A stretch of 64,000 nt of DNA from Vacuolonema iberomarrocanum LEGE 07170 (GCA_015207365.1 JADEXA010000022.1:1-64000); one strand, 5' to 3'; shown: positions 51,342 to 60,430, counted from the stretch's first letter. Numbers and translations: made by a program. The notes: a model not told the origin generated them from the sequence alone.

Positions 51342-52484
51342 CTAGCTACGTCGCCGACTGCCTCGACGAGAGCGGCTAGATAGGTCATATTCCAATGCTG
51401 CCCCCATCACAAAGAGGCATGCACTAAATACCCAAAAAACTTCGGGCAAAGCTCCAGTCTGATACTCCTCAATGTAGGTTGTTGCCCAGAGGAACCAAGT
51501 GTCAGCGATGTAGAAGCTAAACGCTGCCGCCCCAATGAAACGCCAGGACTGAGAGAATCGTCCACCCCAAAACGCAATGAGCAAGGAACTGGCGGCCATC
51601 AGCAGCAAAATATCGCCCACAACATAGGCAATACCAATGGCTTCACCGAAGGGCTCTAGTTGTTCATTTAACGCAAAGGCCCAACCCGGAATTGCCTCCT
51701 CTTCGGCGGTAGTGCCACCCTCTGTTTCAGGCTCCATGGGTTCATCGGCTGGGGTAAGCGTCGCATCGGCCGGAGTAGCAGCATCAGCCGGAACAGGCGC
51801 ATCGGCTGGGGTTGCAGGGATAGCCTCTATGGGCACTGCATTTTCAGGAACGGCATTGGGATCAATGTCAGGCGCAGGTTCGGCAGGAGGAATCGCGGGT
51901 TCGGCGGGAGGCTCTGCTACGGGTGCTTCCTGCACGACCTCTTGGGCGATCGCCGCTTGCCCGACAAACCCAACCTCAGTGCTTGTCCCAAACTCAGTAT
52001 AGATAGCAAAAGAGAGGACAGTGCCCGCCACCCCAACACCCAGCACGGCTAGCCACTGGAAAGGGCTAAGGTTAAGCTTGCGTGATGTAATGGCCAGCAT
52101 CATCCCAAAGCCCACCAGAACATACATCAGCAAGTAAAAGAAGTCCGCAGGAGATACATCCGGCTCTTTTCTCCAAACAATTTCCCACCAAAAGAGAATG
52201 AGATTACCAAAGAAATAAGAGAGCATTCCTAGCCCCAGCAATAGCCAGACAACGCGACCGCTCACGATTTGTTGGCTTCGCCAATTACGGAAGCAAAACA
52301 AGGTCGCAGCCAGGAACGCAAAGCTTTCTAAAACATAGGTGATAATGGAATACCATTCAGGACGTCCCTGACCAGGCAGCGGGACGCTGAATAAGAGAAA
52401 GAAGAGCAACGAGACAACTGCCCAAGTAATCGTGATGACTAGAATCACCTGGGTGGAGAGAAACGCTGACGTTTTCTTGTTCAC
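51342..52484 (-). CDS. Conserved membrane protein with Pro/Ala/Glu-rich loop
   Basis: A 380-residue protein of about eight helices. Four or five helices at the N-terminus ('VILVITITWAVVSLLFFLLFSV' onward) are separated from three at the C-terminus by a low-complexity stretch of about 100 residues (180-280) rich in Ala, Pro and Glu ('PADAATPADATLTPADEP'). The tail is basic ('SSRSRRGSRRRS'). No family name recognised. GTG start at 52484 with AAGGAG seven bases before it. Confidence 0.75.
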   Translation of the reverse strand: MNKKTSAFLSTQVILVITITWAVVSLLFFLLFSVPLPGQGRPEWYSIITYVLESFAFLAATLFCFRNWRSQQIVSGRVVWLLLGLGMLSYFFGNLILFWWEIVWRKEPDVSPADFFYLLMYVLVGFGMMLAITSRKLNLSPFQWLAVLGVGVAGTVLSFAIYTEFGTSTEVGFVGQAAIAQEVVQEAPVAEPPAEPAIPPAEPAPDIDPNAVPENAVPIEAIPATPADAPVPADAATPADATLTPADEPMEPETEGGTTAEEEAIPGWAFALNEQLEPFGEAIGIAYVVGDILLLMAASSLLIAFWGGRFSQSWRFIGAAAFSFYIADTWFLWATTYIEEYQTGALPEVFWVFSACLFVMGAALEYDLSSRSRRGSRRRS

Positions 52485-52666
52485 AACTCGGCTCCTTCAA
52501 CGCAGAGGCAGCAGCACGACAGAAAATGGGGGCAAACCATCCAGACCATTTTTCAAGCACAGCGGACATGCCGGACGCCGAATCCGACAAACGCTGTCAA
52601 TCAACGTTATCTCATAACCTAAAAGACGAGTGCAGGATTTGACAAACTTTTGCACCCCGCTCTGCC

Positions 52667-53338
52667 TCAACTCCAGCTTTGTCCCGTCGGTGATTTGTTT
52701 AACCAACTCATGAACTTCTGCCGATCATCTGCAGACATGTCTTGGAGGGCATCAAGAACACGACTCGTAAAGTTAGCATTCCCAAAATGTTGCTTACCGA
52801 GTCGATAGAGTTCCTGGAGTAAGGTATTGATGTGGTGTTCCTGCCAAGGTGGGGTATGGGAAGAAACCAGGGGATCTACCGTCAATAATTGATCAACGGC
52901 TTCCGGAGTATCGGCTTGGGGGAAGCGCCATTGTTGAAACATGCTGACAATTTCTTTTTGAAACAGGCTCGCTTGTCGAGAACCCAGCAAGTCTTCAATA
53001 TCGATGTACACAGCTTGCAATAGCAACAGACTGGCTTGAATGAACGAGAGTGCCGCCGTGCTATCGCCGCCAACATCTTTATCATCGCTACCGAGTTGCT
53101 CTAAACGCACCTTGCCCCATACGCTGAAGCGTTCTGGCTCCTCTAGCAACACACAAGCTTTGCCACGATTGTCGGTCAAATCTCGCCAAAAGGCTTTGGC
53201 ATCTTCTTCTTGAGCAGCACTAAAAACACTGATCAGACGAAAATGCTGCCCCTGATATTGCAGAATCGGAACCTTCTGTTCCTTCTTTGGGTGCTGGATA
53301 CTGGTAATTTCAACATCCTGCCGCTTTAAGATGAACAT
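52667..53338 (-). CDS. Conserved cyanobacterial protein (Npun_F0813-like)
   Basis: A 223-residue soluble protein: 'MFILKRQDVEITSIQHPKKE', 'RGKACVLLEEPERFSVWGKV', 'SFIQASLLLLQAVYIDIEDLLG' and a C-terminal helical part ending 'KFMSWLNKSPTGQ'. I associate it, with moderate certainty, with a cyanobacterial family named after a Nostoc locus. Function unknown. Confidence 0.72.
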   Translation of the reverse strand: MFILKRQDVEITSIQHPKKEQKVPILQYQGQHFRLISVFSAAQEEDAKAFWRDLTDNRGKACVLLEEPERFSVWGKVRLEQLGSDDKDVGGDSTAALSFIQASLLLLQAVYIDIEDLLGSRQASLFQKEIVSMFQQWRFPQADTPEAVDQLLTVDPLVSSHTPPWQEHHINTLLQELYRLGKQHFGNANFTSRVLDALQDMSADDRQKFMSWLNKSPTGQSWS

Positions 53339-53711
53339 GACGCTGTCAAACGACTCCTTTCAGGGGCGAGGGGGACAAGCATGCGCCGAAGCATAATCTC
53401 TCAGTGGTTCAACGATCTCAGAATTGTAGGTGGCGATCGCTCTCCCCCATTCAGCTTTACTGCCCTTTCGGCTGCGAAACCCGAAAACCGAGGCTAACTT
53501 ATAGTTCAGTGTATCTCGGTTTTATCAGGTAGATGCCAGAGGTTTACTCTCCCTGTCCACCAAGAACCTTGTAAGATATGAGTGATTATTAATAGTCAGA
53601 CAATAGATTACCGTGCTGCTCTGTATCATTCCCATCTAAGCAAGGAATGCAACGTTTGAGTTAGCCTATCTGTGAATGTTGATTTTTGTGACAGATATAT
53701 CGGTAAATGGT
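53339..53711. other. Intergenic region before tRNA-Arg
   Basis: About 370 bp without a convincing gene or repeat; it should contain the tRNA promoter. Confidence 0.35.
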
Positions 53712-53785
53712 GCTCCAGTAGCTCAGTCGGATAGAGCAACTGCCTTCTAAGCAGTCGGTCGAAGGTTCGAGTCCTTCCTGGGGCG
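53712..53785 (+). tRNA. tRNA-Arg (anticodon TCT)
   Basis: A 74-nt cloverleaf. Acceptor GCTCCAG / CTGGGGC, anticodon stem ACTGC / GCAGT with loop CTTCTAA (anticodon 53746-53748), T arm GAAGG-TTCGAGT-CCTTC, discriminator G, CCA not encoded. The integrase gene begins 174 bp downstream, so the 3' half is the likely attachment site. Confidence 0.97.
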
Positions 53786-53801
53786 TTTTAAGTGAAACCA
53801 T

Positions 53802-53852
53802 GACAGGAAAAGGATTTCAAGGACTTTTCTTGACTTTGAAAATCCTTTCCTA
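53802..53852. repeat. Inverted repeat just after tRNA-Arg
   Basis: AGGAAAAGGATTTCAA and TTGAAAATCCTTTCCT form a 16-bp near-perfect stem with a loop of about 16 bases. It may end the tRNA transcript or mark the left end of the element. Confidence 0.55.
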
Positions 53853-53904
53853 TAAGTGCGTTTGTTCTAAGTTTTCCGTTAAACTTGAGTCACTTTTGGT
53901 CATT

Positions 53905-53937
53905 TTGGGCGTAAATTGGGCGTAAATTGGGCGTACC
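53905..53937 (+). repeat. Three tandem 11-bp repeats before the integrase
   Basis: TTGGGCGTAAA, TTGGGCGTAAA, TTGGGCGTACC: exact head-to-tail units, one helical turn each, between the tRNA and the integrase gene. Arm-type integrase or excisionase binding sites look like this. Confidence 0.8.
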
Positions 53938-53958
53938 GCTACAGTTGGGTTTCCGATT

Positions 53959-55149
53959 ATGCCTTCCTCTAGAACTCAGTCTGGCAGAGCCTCTGCTGGC
54001 ACAGTACAAGTTGTTTCCTCAAATGGGCGCTTGCAACTCCGTTTCCGTTATGGCGGCAAACGTCGTACCTTCAGCCCTGGGCTTCCAGATACCCCAGATG
54101 CTCGAAGGCTCGCCGAGGGTATCGCTATCCAAATTGAGGGGGATATTCGGACTAAAAATTTTGATGATTCATTTGACAAGTACAGATTTCAGCCAAAAAC
54201 TGAAACGCAAGAACAAAATGCTGAATCAGCGCAGCTCCCAGGGCTGGATCAACTATGGACAGCATTTCTTGATTACAAGCGTCCTCAGTGTTCATCTAGC
54301 ACGATGTATAAACAGTATCGGGTGCAGTCCAGATACATAGATAAGTTCCCGACCTACGACCTGGAAGCTGCGTCAAGGATACGTGACCACATTTTGGAAA
54401 CCATTCCTGTTGACTCAGCCAAGCGTCTTCTGGTTCGTTTGTCCGCTTGCTGTGACTGGGCTGTTGATTCCGGTAAAGTTGGCAAGAACCCCTTTAAGGG
54501 GATGCCATCGAAGATTAAGCTCCCAAAATCCTCCAGTAATGGGAAGGCAGAGATTGACGCATTCAGTGTTGATGAAAAGGAGCAAATTTTGGAAGCATTT
54601 CGCACCGATGCCTTTTGCTCAAAATTCTCTAAGTATAAGCATTCCTTCTACTACACGCTTGTATTTTTCCTATTCAATACGGGTTGTAGACCTTCTGAGG
54701 CGATCGCCCTGAAATGGAATCACATCAGCCAGGATTTCAAGGTCATCACGATCGAGCAATCTATGGTCAGAACCGAGTACGGGGGCAAGACAATCACAGA
54801 TGGGCTGAAGACACAGGATCGGCGGGTTTTCCCTTGTAATGAAAAGATGCAAAATTTCCTAAAGGGACTAAAGCCTGAGGTGTGCGACCTGGATTCTTTT
54901 GTTTTCCCCAGTCAAAAGGGGCAACTCGTAGACTTGGATAATTTTCGTAATCGGTATTGGGAGCCTGTGCTAACGGGACTGCAAATCCGATACCGCAAAC
55001 CCTATCAGACTCGCCATACCTTCATTACCCTGGCTCTGAAGCACGGAATGAACTGCAGAGATGTTGCAGATATTGTTGGTAATTCTCCAGAGGTTATCTA
55101 TAGGCACTATGCCGGAGGAAGCCAGAATGTGACAATACCGGAATTTTAA
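53959..55149 (+). CDS. Tyrosine recombinase / integrase
   Basis: A 396-residue site-specific recombinase. The N-terminal part (1-75) resembles an arm-binding domain ('LQLRFRYGGKRRTFSPGL'), followed by a SAM-like core-binding domain (about 90-190). The catalytic domain has 'NTGCRPSEAIALKW' (first Arg), 'YQTRHTFITLALKHG' (Arg-His in the HxxR region) and a final 'VIYRHYAGGS' with the Tyr nucleophile. It would integrate and excise the element at the adjacent tRNA-Arg gene. Confidence 0.92.
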   Translation: MPSSRTQSGRASAGTVQVVSSNGRLQLRFRYGGKRRTFSPGLPDTPDARRLAEGIAIQIEGDIRTKNFDDSFDKYRFQPKTETQEQNAESAQLPGLDQLWTAFLDYKRPQCSSSTMYKQYRVQSRYIDKFPTYDLEAASRIRDHILETIPVDSAKRLLVRLSACCDWAVDSGKVGKNPFKGMPSKIKLPKSSSNGKAEIDAFSVDEKEQILEAFRTDAFCSKFSKYKHSFYYTLVFFLFNTGCRPSEAIALKWNHISQDFKVITIEQSMVRTEYGGKTITDGLKTQDRRVFPCNEKMQNFLKGLKPEVCDLDSFVFPSQKGQLVDLDNFRNRYWEPVLTGLQIRYRKPYQTRHTFITLALKHGMNCRDVADIVGNSPEVIYRHYAGGSQNVTIPEF

Positions 55150-55248
55150 GACTTTTAAACTCACCATCCAAATAGGTTGCAGGGTATTTCGCACTCGTTT
55201 ATAACAATAGATAAGTTGGTACATTTTATCCCAAAGCAAGACTTGTGA

Positions 55249-55280
55249 CGGGGAACCTTTCTTCACGGGAGGGTTCCCCG
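55249..55280. repeat. Hairpin after the integrase
   Basis: CGGGGAACC / GGTTCCCCG, nine perfect pairs with a 14-base loop, without a T tract. Confidence 0.55.
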
Positions 55281-55310
55281 CTCGTTTATGTATCAAGAAT
55301 CGAATCAGAG

Positions 55311-55339
55311 CGCACTGCGGAAAAAGCAGTGCGTTTTTT
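55311..55339 (+). terminator. Intrinsic terminator
   Basis: CGCACTGC-GGAAAAA-GCAGTGCG followed by six T; ends transcription of the integrase unit just before the next gene. Confidence 0.88.
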
Positions 55340-55364
55340 CGTGCCGAAAATTTGAGGAAGTTGT

Positions 55365-55664
55365 ATGAGTGATCGCAATCAAAAAGTTGTCTGTAACTAT
55401 ACTTTTGCCAAAGTAGGTGAGATGGCAAAGATCGTAGGACTTTCCCGAAAGACCTTACAAAGAATGAGGACAAGCGGCGAGCTTCAGGAAAGAATTCACT
55501 GGATAAAATTTAATAAAACTCGTATCCTCTATAACGTTCAGTTGGTAATAGATAAACTACAAAACTCGAACGCCCCTCAGTTACATCACCGAGCAATTAA
55601 TAATTACTTGATGTCTTTGCCATCATACCAATCAGAGAAAAAAGGCAGAAAACTAAGAGGATGA
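55365..55664 (+). CDS. Excisionase-like / small helix-turn-helix protein
   Basis: A 99-residue basic protein. 'KVGEMAKIVGLSRKTLQRMRTSGEL' resembles the MerR/Xis-type winged helix-turn-helix, followed by 'HWIKFNKTRILYNVQLVIDKL', a pattern known from phage and plasmid excisionases (a hairpin wing that reads DNA). GAGGAA lies five bases before the ATG. Position after the integrase agrees with a recombination directionality factor; a repressor is the alternative. Confidence 0.7.
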   Translation: MSDRNQKVVCNYTFAKVGEMAKIVGLSRKTLQRMRTSGELQERIHWIKFNKTRILYNVQLVIDKLQNSNAPQLHHRAINNYLMSLPSYQSEKKGRKLRG

Positions 55665-55965
55665 AAAGTCTAGAATACGAAAGTTTTTTGCCATAAGATT
55701 AAAAAATGAACACTTAACTCCAAAAATTATCTCAATCAATAATTTAGACAGATATTATTTTTGCCAGTATAGGCAGTTTTGACGGATTTTGTATATCAAA
55801 GAACCTTGTCTACAAGCCACGGATAGTTCTAAACATACATTGAGCTAGAAACTTCAGTTTATTTAGCTGGTATTTTTCTATCGCTTAATTAGTGGCTTTT
55901 TGAGGCTTTTCCTCACTCACATTTTTTACAACTCCATAGAGCAATGGCCATCTTTTTCTTGCGCC

Positions 55966-55993
55966 AAGGACAGTCTTCGGGCTGTCCTTTTTT
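55966..55993 (+). terminator. Intrinsic terminator upstream of the replication operon
   Basis: AAGGACAG-TCTTCGGG-CTGTCCTT followed by more T. It lies in a 440-bp gap (55665-56108) without another gene. Because it falls inside the open frame starting at 55944, that longer frame is rejected. Confidence 0.88.
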
Positions 55994-56108
55994 GTGGTGC
56001 TTATCTAGCGGAAAGTGCCGAAGTATATCCTTTTTTCTCTCCGAGCAAGAGAGTGTTTGGAATTGCTTGGGTAAGTTTGCCAATTTCTCGGAATTGGAGG
56101 GGATCGAT

Positions 56109-56237
56109 ATGAAAGCGATCGCCTCTCTAGAAAAAAGCCCTCTCCCTGCTCGAGCGACGATTTTGGATGTAGCGATCGTAGCTTCTAAAGCTTACCCCTC
56201 CGACCTAGCAGCAGAAGTATGGGGAGGTGCAAAGTGA
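56109..56237 (+). CDS. Small leader protein coupled to the replication gene
   Basis: A 42-residue ORF (MKAIASLEKSPLPARATILD at its start). GGAGGGG lies six bases before the ATG, and its TGA overlaps the GTG start of the replication gene (GTGA). This strongly suggests translational coupling and control of Rep synthesis. No family recognised; it is too short to assign a fold. The helical middle ('ILDVAIVASKAYPSDLAAEVW') resembles a small DNA-binding or leader peptide, which is only a guess. Confidence 0.65.
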   Translation: MKAIASLEKSPLPARATILDVAIVASKAYPSDLAAEVWGGAK

Positions 56238-58123
56238 GCACCTTTCGATACGGCGCAAACTTCAATATCATCGGGAAAACGAACCCGCAAAACCTGAGCT
56301 ATGACGGAGCTTGGAAGACAGTAGAAGGCACTTTTGCCGACCTTGCCGAACATCACAGAAAAGGGTACCCGTGGATGCCTGCACTCCTGGACGGGAATCG
56401 CAGGCGCTGGCAGAAAAACGCCAACTATGCCGAAGTCTTAGGGGCGGACGTGGATAATGATTGGACGAAGGAGGATGCGATCGCCCATCCATTTATTCAT
56501 GCGTATTGTGGGCTTGGAACTGAATCGAGCAATAGCAAGCCAGAACACCATAAGTTCCGTTTGGTGTTTCGCTTGCCCCGACCTATTGGGGACTGGCGGA
56601 CACTCAGAATCTGCAATCGGTACTTAATTGAGCAGTTGCCCGTTGCGGATAAAGCCTGTAAAGATGCCAACCGATTCTTCTTTGGTGGGAAGGGGCGATC
56701 GCCATTCCTACTCAACGAGAAAGCGATATTGCCCGACGATTTTATCGAGCGGGCGATCGCCTGGAACCAGAAGATTGAGGAGCAGGAGCAGCGCAAAGCA
56801 GAAGAAAAACATAAGCGCTGGCTGGAATGGAAAGAGAAAAATCCCGATGCTAGTAACGAAATTGAAGAAGCGCTCAGATTTATCTCTCCCTACACCCCAG
56901 GGGAAAACCGATATGGCGACCTGATCGCCATGATTGGCGGCATCCTGAGCGATTGTGGACCTGAGGGAGAAGCGCTGCTACAGGAGTGGGACGGTGGACG
57001 GGGGCAATGGGGCAACGGTAGGTTTGACAGAATTCTCCGAAGTGTTGCCCAGAGTCAGACAAGCCAGAAGGCTACGGTGGGAACCCTGTTCTACCTTGCA
57101 AAGCAAGAGGGATGGCAACCACCAAAGCGCAAGAGTCCAGCAACCAAACAGTTTGATTCAAACACAGAAGCCTACAATAAGCGCCAGGGAACGTTAAGAG
57201 ATAGATTTCGGGCGAAGGTAGAACTGGAAAAGATTAAACGTGATTACGACGAGCGAACTCAGCGCTACTACAAACAGTTCGGACAACCACCCAAAAATCC
57301 ACAGAGAAAACGGACTGAAGATCCGACAGTAAAGGATGGGGCAATTGTCCTCTACGAACATCACAATGATGGCAGACTGGAATTGCCCGTTATCCCGAGC
57401 ACCGTTCCTACATTGGAGGAATGGGAAAAAAGAGGCAGACCCACACTAATTGTTGAATCGGAGGAGCGCCCATTTGTTTACAAAGAACTCATTCGACATG
57501 GGTTTCCCGTAGTTCTACTTGCTGATATTGTGGGAGGCGGCAAATCCAAGGCGACAGGTATATTTTTTGAGAACTGGGAACAGATTCAGCAATCCCTGAA
57601 CGAGCCACCCCCAGCCGAACGAGAGATTACCCCCGACACGATCCCCACGCCAGAACACTGGAGAATCCAGGGCAAACCCAGCTTGCTCACTAAGGCAAGC
57701 GATCGCCCCGTGGCGATTGCATTTGCGGTGGTGCAAAATGGATGGGATCTAGAAGACGCTCAAGCGGCTATCACCTCAGACCGGAGAGAAGCACGGCAGC
57801 ACCGGGAATCCAAATGGAAAACCTGGTATGCCTCTAACGATTACCGAAACCCGTCAAACGAAATGCTGGAGGCGATTCCTAAAGCGGCTTCCGGCGCTGG
57901 AGAAATCCTGGAACACAACAAACGCACACCGATGGGGAATCCCTACCACAGACGGGCTAATCCAGGGGAAACGCCGGATATTGAACCGCTATGCATTCAA
58001 GAAAATGCGTTCCAGGTAACCAGAGAAAAGGGGCACGTAATAGGTAGGGGTAAAAAATCCCCACACTGTAAAAAATGCCCTGCTTTCGATAGCTGTGCAT
58101 TTCTCGCAGCTATCGAAGCATAG
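56234..58123 (+). CDS. Primase-helicase replication protein, N-terminal part (ends at in-frame amber)
   Basis: A 629-residue polypeptide. The first 180 residues show a primase-polymerase-like fold with 'GADVDND' (acidic pair), 'HHKFRLVFRLPRP' and 'KDANRFFFGGKG'. A PriCT-2-like domain lies at about 215-300, ending 'TVGTLFYLAKQEGW'. After a charged linker comes a P-loop-like 'ADIVGGGKSKATG'. A Cys cluster 'CKKCPAFDSC' precedes the stop. The frame is open again right after the TAG (58121-58123), where helicase motif II follows, so this is one gene cut in two. The whole (about 1240 codons) resembles cyanobacterial plasmid replication proteins of the CyRepA1 type. The GTG at 56234 with GGGGAGG upstream is preferred over the ATG at 56219. 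Confidence 0.78.
   Translation: MSTFRYGANFNIIGKTNPQNLSYDGAWKTVEGTFADLAEHHRKGYPWMPALLDGNRRRWQKNANYAEVLGADVDNDWTKEDAIAHPFIHAYCGLGTESSNSKPEHHKFRLVFRLPRPIGDWRTLRICNRYLIEQLPVADKACKDANRFFFGGKGRSPFLLNEKAILPDDFIERAIAWNQKIEEQEQRKAEEKHKRWLEWKEKNPDASNEIEEALRFISPYTPGENRYGDLIAMIGGILSDCGPEGEALLQEWDGGRGQWGNGRFDRILRSVAQSQTSQKATVGTLFYLAKQEGWQPPKRKSPATKQFDSNTEAYNKRQGTLRDRFRAKVELEKIKRDYDERTQRYYKQFGQPPKNPQRKRTEDPTVKDGAIVLYEHHNDGRLELPVIPSTVPTLEEWEKRGRPTLIVESEERPFVYKELIRHGFPVVLLADIVGGGKSKATGIFFENWEQIQQSLNEPPPAEREITPDTIPTPEHWRIQGKPSLLTKASDRPVAIAFAVVQNGWDLEDAQAAITSDRREARQHRESKWKTWYASNDYRNPSNEMLEAIPKAASGAGEILEHNKRTPMGNPYHRRANPGETPDIEPLCIQENAFQVTREKGHVIGRGKKSPHCKKCPAFDSCAFLAAIEA
58085..58117 (+). repeat. Inverted repeat immediately before the amber codon
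   Basis: TTCGATAGCTG / CAGCTATCGAA, 11 perfect pairs with an 11-base loop, extending to about 14 pairs if one T is bulged. The right arm ends three bases before the TAG at 58121. Confidence 0.85.
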
Positions 58124-58150
58124 CAGGAAGCAACAGCACTCCGAACGGAC

Positions 58151-59950
58151 GTGAGCAAAATTAGCGTCGCAGATGGGGAGAATGCGATTGCCTTCATCGA
58201 CGAAGCCGGACGCAACATCAAGCCAAATACGACCGTCAAAGGGGCGATCGCTGGCTTCGAAAAAGAACTGGCTGCATTTGCAGCTCACGACCCTAGCCTG
58301 TTCCACAAGGTCTCACCGCTCCTTAAAAAAATTGGAGCAGGGCTAGAGCGTGCTTATCAAGAACGCAGGCACCACGGACTTGTGCACAAGGAACTGATGG
58401 CTTTTTTTCCCGATACTCAAACGCTCAATCAGATGCTTTTGGATGCCTTCTGGGGAGACTGGATAAGCGACGATGGCTCATGGGACAACAAAATCCCTAC
58501 CCTACAACACCTTGCAGGACGGCTGAAGGCATCGCTCAAGCAAGACCTCGACATGATTCTGGACATGGTGGCTGAACCCGATTCTCGATACAGGGTAGTC
58601 AAAGAGAACCTGACAATTCAAATCATTCCCCGCATCATTCGGGCTATTGCTGGAGAGCAGATAGACGTTAGCATTGCTCCCGATGGCGAAATTCAATTCA
58701 AGAAAAGGAGATGTCGGATTGCCAGCCAACTGCGGAAACTCCAGACAGTGTTCTTGATGGATGCCACACCAGACCGGGCAAAACTGGCAGAAAATCTTGG
58801 TCTTCGGCAAAATTCCATCGTCCAGATAGCCTCACCCCGACCACAGTTCACCAACCTAAATCTGAAGATAGTTAGCGGGTTTGGCAAAGCAGGACGAAAC
58901 CGGAATCGGTTCGTGAGGCGTCAGGGGCAAGAAGGCAGCAAGTTAGTAGAAACGCCTTATACCCTGATGCAGCGGATCCTTGCACTGGTGAAAAAGGTTA
59001 GCACTGATGCGATCGCAGCCAACCCTAATACGAAGATAGGAATACTGGACCTGAAAGAATACATTAAGCGCTATTCGGATCTTGAAATAGCTCAGGATGC
59101 TAGAGCACTGCTGACAGGCTACCACTTCTTCGATAGCCGCAACTCCAACCGCTTCAGCAACTGCAACATCCTTTTCTCGGTTGGCAGCCCTGTCGTTAAT
59201 TTGGGAGAAATGCTTGCTGAATGGCATTTGCGGCATAGGCAAAGCTACACTGTCGAGGATGCACCACCAGAATTCTGGGCTGACATAAACCGCCAAACTA
59301 CAGCCGAAATCATCCAGGAGATTGGCAGGAGCCGCGCTCAACACCGTCAGGATCAGGAGATTGCGCACTACGTCTTGGCTGACCTCTCAGACACGCAAAT
59401 TGAGGCAATCACCCAATATTTCCCCGGCATCCAGATAGAGAGAGTTGAAGCCTACTCGATTTGCCAAGAGGCAGCACCAAAGGCAGTCCAAACTAAAAAG
59501 GGAATCTGCAAGGCATTTGCCCAAGCCATCCAGAGGGGCGAAACCCCAGTTGGAAAAAATATCGCTGAGCAGGTCGGTGTCACAAAAGGGCGTGTTTCTC
59601 AAATTCTCTCTGAGTACGGAGGTTTGAGAAAGCTACGGAAAAGTTTAATCGCATTATTAAACACTCTGAATAACAGAACTAAACTTTATCTGCTCCGCGA
59701 GGAAGACCTCGAAATGGCGCAAGCGTTTTTCCCGGCACTGTTGCAAGACCTTGAATGTGGACGATCGCCGTCTGAAGTGCTGACAGATTTTGTTTGTTTA
59801 GCCGAGTCATACGGTTCAAAACATTTCGAAGCAATGCTTTCAGCTCTTCCCGTTGATACGCTTTGTACCCTCTTAAGGGTATTTCTCTCTCTGTTGCCGC
59901 CTGATTTTCTCAGAGGTTTGTCCCCACCAATGGAGGCGATCGCATCATGA
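58151..59950 (+). CDS. Primase-helicase replication protein, C-terminal part (same frame, after the amber codon)
   Basis: This segment is in exactly the same frame as the previous gene. It supplies the missing helicase parts: 'AIAFIDEAG' (motif II, DEAG), 'VFLMDATPDRAKLAENLGL', 'FSVGSPVVNLGEMLAEWHLRHRQS' and 'EIIQEIGRSRAQHRQDQ' (motif VI with arginine finger). A helix-turn-helix 'NIAEQVGVTKGRVSQILSEYG' follows near residue 475. The GTG at 58151 has no good ribosome-binding site, so separate translation is doubtful. Without the N-terminal P-loop it could not work alone. It overlaps the next small ORF by ATGA. Confidence 0.75.
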   Translation: MSKISVADGENAIAFIDEAGRNIKPNTTVKGAIAGFEKELAAFAAHDPSLFHKVSPLLKKIGAGLERAYQERRHHGLVHKELMAFFPDTQTLNQMLLDAFWGDWISDDGSWDNKIPTLQHLAGRLKASLKQDLDMILDMVAEPDSRYRVVKENLTIQIIPRIIRAIAGEQIDVSIAPDGEIQFKKRRCRIASQLRKLQTVFLMDATPDRAKLAENLGLRQNSIVQIASPRPQFTNLNLKIVSGFGKAGRNRNRFVRRQGQEGSKLVETPYTLMQRILALVKKVSTDAIAANPNTKIGILDLKEYIKRYSDLEIAQDARALLTGYHFFDSRNSNRFSNCNILFSVGSPVVNLGEMLAEWHLRHRQSYTVEDAPPEFWADINRQTTAEIIQEIGRSRAQHRQDQEIAHYVLADLSDTQIEAITQYFPGIQIERVEAYSICQEAAPKAVQTKKGICKAFAQAIQRGETPVGKNIAEQVGVTKGRVSQILSEYGGLRKLRKSLIALLNTLNNRTKLYLLREEDLEMAQAFFPALLQDLECGRSPSEVLTDFVCLAESYGSKHFEAMLSALPVDTLCTLLRVFLSLLPPDFLRGLSPPMEAIAS

Positions 59951-60039
59951 CAAATTTTCAAAACTACCCTGCTTCAGAGCCAACTGCTCCATCAGTGCAG
60001 ATTGGCGATCGTGTCAGTACCTGCGATACAAGGCAATAG
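59947..60039 (+). pseudogene. Short coupled ORF, possibly a frameshifted remnant
   Basis: The ATG overlaps the helicase stop (ATGA) and encodes 30 residues ending 'VQIGDRVSTCDTRQ'. The 'IGDRV' start recalls small SH3-like proteins. In another frame the text continues to 60202 with 'FCIEEIEILPDELEPNSLG', which looks like the expected C-terminus, so one lost or gained base may have broken the gene. Low confidence. Confidence 0.4.
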
Positions 60040-60430
60040 TAGAGAAGTTTTTAGAACATGCACTCGATTGGGTGCATGTTTCCAGGAGATGCATTTTCTC
60101 AAATGGTTCTGCATTGAGGAAATTGAGATATTGCCAGATGAGCTAGAGCCAAACAGTTTGGGTGAGGAGCACACGCAAAGTTACCGCACAACGAGTGATT
60201 AGCAGCAAAAGCTCCCCTCGAATTGCCCCCATTTGGGAACAGTCCCAAACCGTTTGGATCCTGATCATTGCTGATCAGGCAAACTCTGAAAGCTTTGCAT
60301 AAAACCGATCACACTCCATCCAAAACTAGTCAAATATTGATCAGGGGTATGGACATAGCAGCGAACAGATTAACCTTCAATCGACCAGCGATCGCCCTAC
60401 CCAGACCTTACATTTTTGAGGACTACACTT

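Noticed and set aside
55944..56237. Ninety-seven-codon frame upstream of the replication gene
   Set aside because: Its first half contains a perfect intrinsic terminator; only the 42-codon part from 56109, with a strong ribosome-binding site, is kept.
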